50,527 nucleotides of DNA from Butyrivibrio proteoclasticus (GTDB lineage: Bacteria; Bacillota; Clostridia; Lachnospirales; Lachnospiraceae), in the NCBI RefSeq assembly GCF_900115735.1, contig NZ_FOXO01000029.1, positions 1-50,527 of the forward strand. Direction: 5' to 3'. Of the stretch, positions 50,056-50,527 are shown piece by piece. The notes under the pieces are model-generated. The model was not told the origin of the DNA, did no database searches, and worked only from the letters and a program-made list of their open reading frames with translations. A program made the translations under genes and the position numbers. Positions within the stretch are counted from its first letter, which is position 1. Every line of letters starts with the position of its first letter.

Positions 50056-50430
50056 ATGAGAAGATTTTCAGGTATATTTCTGGCAATTCCTATTACATTT
50101 GTTTTCATTTTCATGCTCAACATTATGCTATATACTACAGTTCCTTTTTATAGGGAGGCGTTAAATGGAGCACTTGGGAAAGAGGATATTCCTGTGGTGG
50201 AGGCCAGTAACGAGCCAGTGATATATGCAGATGAGATAACAGAAATAGAAGATGCAACTACTGCAACAGCAGAGGGAGTTACGGCCGTTGCTGTTACAGA
50301 TAGCACGAAAGAAGATGCCGAAAAAGGGCCTGAGAAGGTAATAATTGATAAAGTGTATTATGAAGACTGTGGAACCGGTAAAGGTTACTGGGTAATCACT
50401 TATAACGATGGCAGTCGAATAGTTGAATAA
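50056..50430 (+). CDS. small membrane-anchored protein of unknown function
   Basis: 124 aa. One N-terminal membrane helix (FSGIFLAIPITFVFIFMLNIML), an acidic extracellular linker (EITEIEDATTATAEG), and a short C-terminal globular part (KVIIDKVYYEDCGTGKGYWVITYNDGSRIVE) that may form a small beta sheet. No family was recognised. AGAGG lies before ATG 50056. It is the last gene of the surface cluster, 18 bases after the LRR-transglutaminase, and may be an accessory to it. Confidence 0.6.
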   Translation: MRRFSGIFLAIPITFVFIFMLNIMLYTTVPFYREALNGALGKEDIPVVEASNEPVIYADEITEIEDATTATAEGVTAVAVTDSTKEDAEKGPEKVIIDKVYYEDCGTGKGYWVITYNDGSRIVE

Positions 50431-50447
50431 TCGTTACTGTTCAGACA

Positions 50448-50473
50448 GAAATGCGCACTAAGCTGCGCATTTC
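50448..50473 (+). terminator. hairpin after surface cluster
   Basis: GAAATGCGCA and TGCGCATTTC form a perfect 10-bp stem around CTAAGC, 17 bases after the last stop codon. There is no T-run, so termination would be weak, but the position suggests the end of the operon. Confidence 0.5.
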
Positions 50474-50490
50474 GTGAGAACTTGATACGG

Positions 50491-50527
50491 GAGTGAGCGC
50501 ATTCCATCGACGAAGTCGATTTGGAAT
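50491..50527. repeat. dispersed palindromic repeat candidate, copy 2 (cut by window end)
   Basis: GAGTGAGCGC followed by ATTCCATCGAC, GAA, GTCGATTTGGAAT, a hairpin with a one-base asymmetry. Its plan matches 35072-35112 (GAG...GC, inverted arms, GC-rich centre). The right flank lies beyond the window. Confidence 0.35.

Overview
The window looks like chromosomal DNA of a low-GC anaerobic Clostridia, most likely a Lachnospiraceae of the Butyrivibrio/Pseudobutyrivibrio type. This rests on the gene mix: DUF5722 and DUF4364 proteins, a TetM-like GTPase with a C-terminal NYN domain, a small endosialidase-type protein, a 7TM-GGDEF protein, BspA-type repeats and transglutaminase-like surface proteins. 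No species is proven by the sequence alone.

Layout. (1) 1-1260 is a junction zone with an orphan Bsp6I-like PD-(D/E)XK nuclease gene and an IS3-type OrfA remnant. (2) 1331-11015 is an exopolysaccharide cluster behind a strong promoter: three family-2/like glycosyltransferases, a radical SAM protein, a GT4 enzyme, an EpsG-type polymerase, a Wzx flippase, an initiating sugar transferase broken by an in-frame TGA, and a TupA-like ATP-grasp enzyme. (3) 11063-14117 is a decaying, AT-rich end of that cluster: an intact HEPN-motif protein, a frameshifted DUF1919 gene and a second EpsG-type polymerase with several lesions. (4) 14118-16830 is a mosaic: two small hydrophobic-peptide modules, each with a predicted antisense RNA, and three families of near-identical direct repeats that fit a partly deleted tandem duplication. 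A TPR/ST7-like gene sits inside it and the duplicated 5' end belongs to a tocopherol-cyclase-like gene. (5) 16746-21397 holds the cyclase-like gene, a nucleoside hydrolase, and two minus-strand operons (ABC-2 exporter; LytTR regulator plus DUF3021 membrane protein). (6) 21524-31301 is a housekeeping stretch: sfsA, dtd, DMT permease, NUDIX, HIT, MATE, rarA, DUF5722, malic enzyme, DUF4364 and tRNA-Thr(GGT). (7) 31378-45810 holds a diguanylate cyclase, a heterodimeric ABC exporter, an SH3b-SGNH surface hydrolase, the GTPase-NYN fusion, a GntR-clpC operon, a small conserved protein and radA. (8) 45954-50430 is a secreted/surface cluster: a Ser/Glu-rich repeat protein, a transglutaminase-like protein that lacks the usual His, an LRR-transglutaminase with an intact triad, and a small membrane protein.

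Most distinctive points: the paired small-peptide modules with compensatory 5'-3' mRNA pairing; the tandem-duplication scar that joins an antisense-RNA promoter to the 5' end of a gene; the EF-G/TetM-like GTPase fused to a Rae1/YacP-like NYN nuclease domain; a Lys-rich tail on ClpC; three genes whose promoters place the transcription start at the start codon (probably leaderless mRNAs); and the surface cluster at the right end. All functions are read from sequence motifs and from memory of the families; no database search was run.
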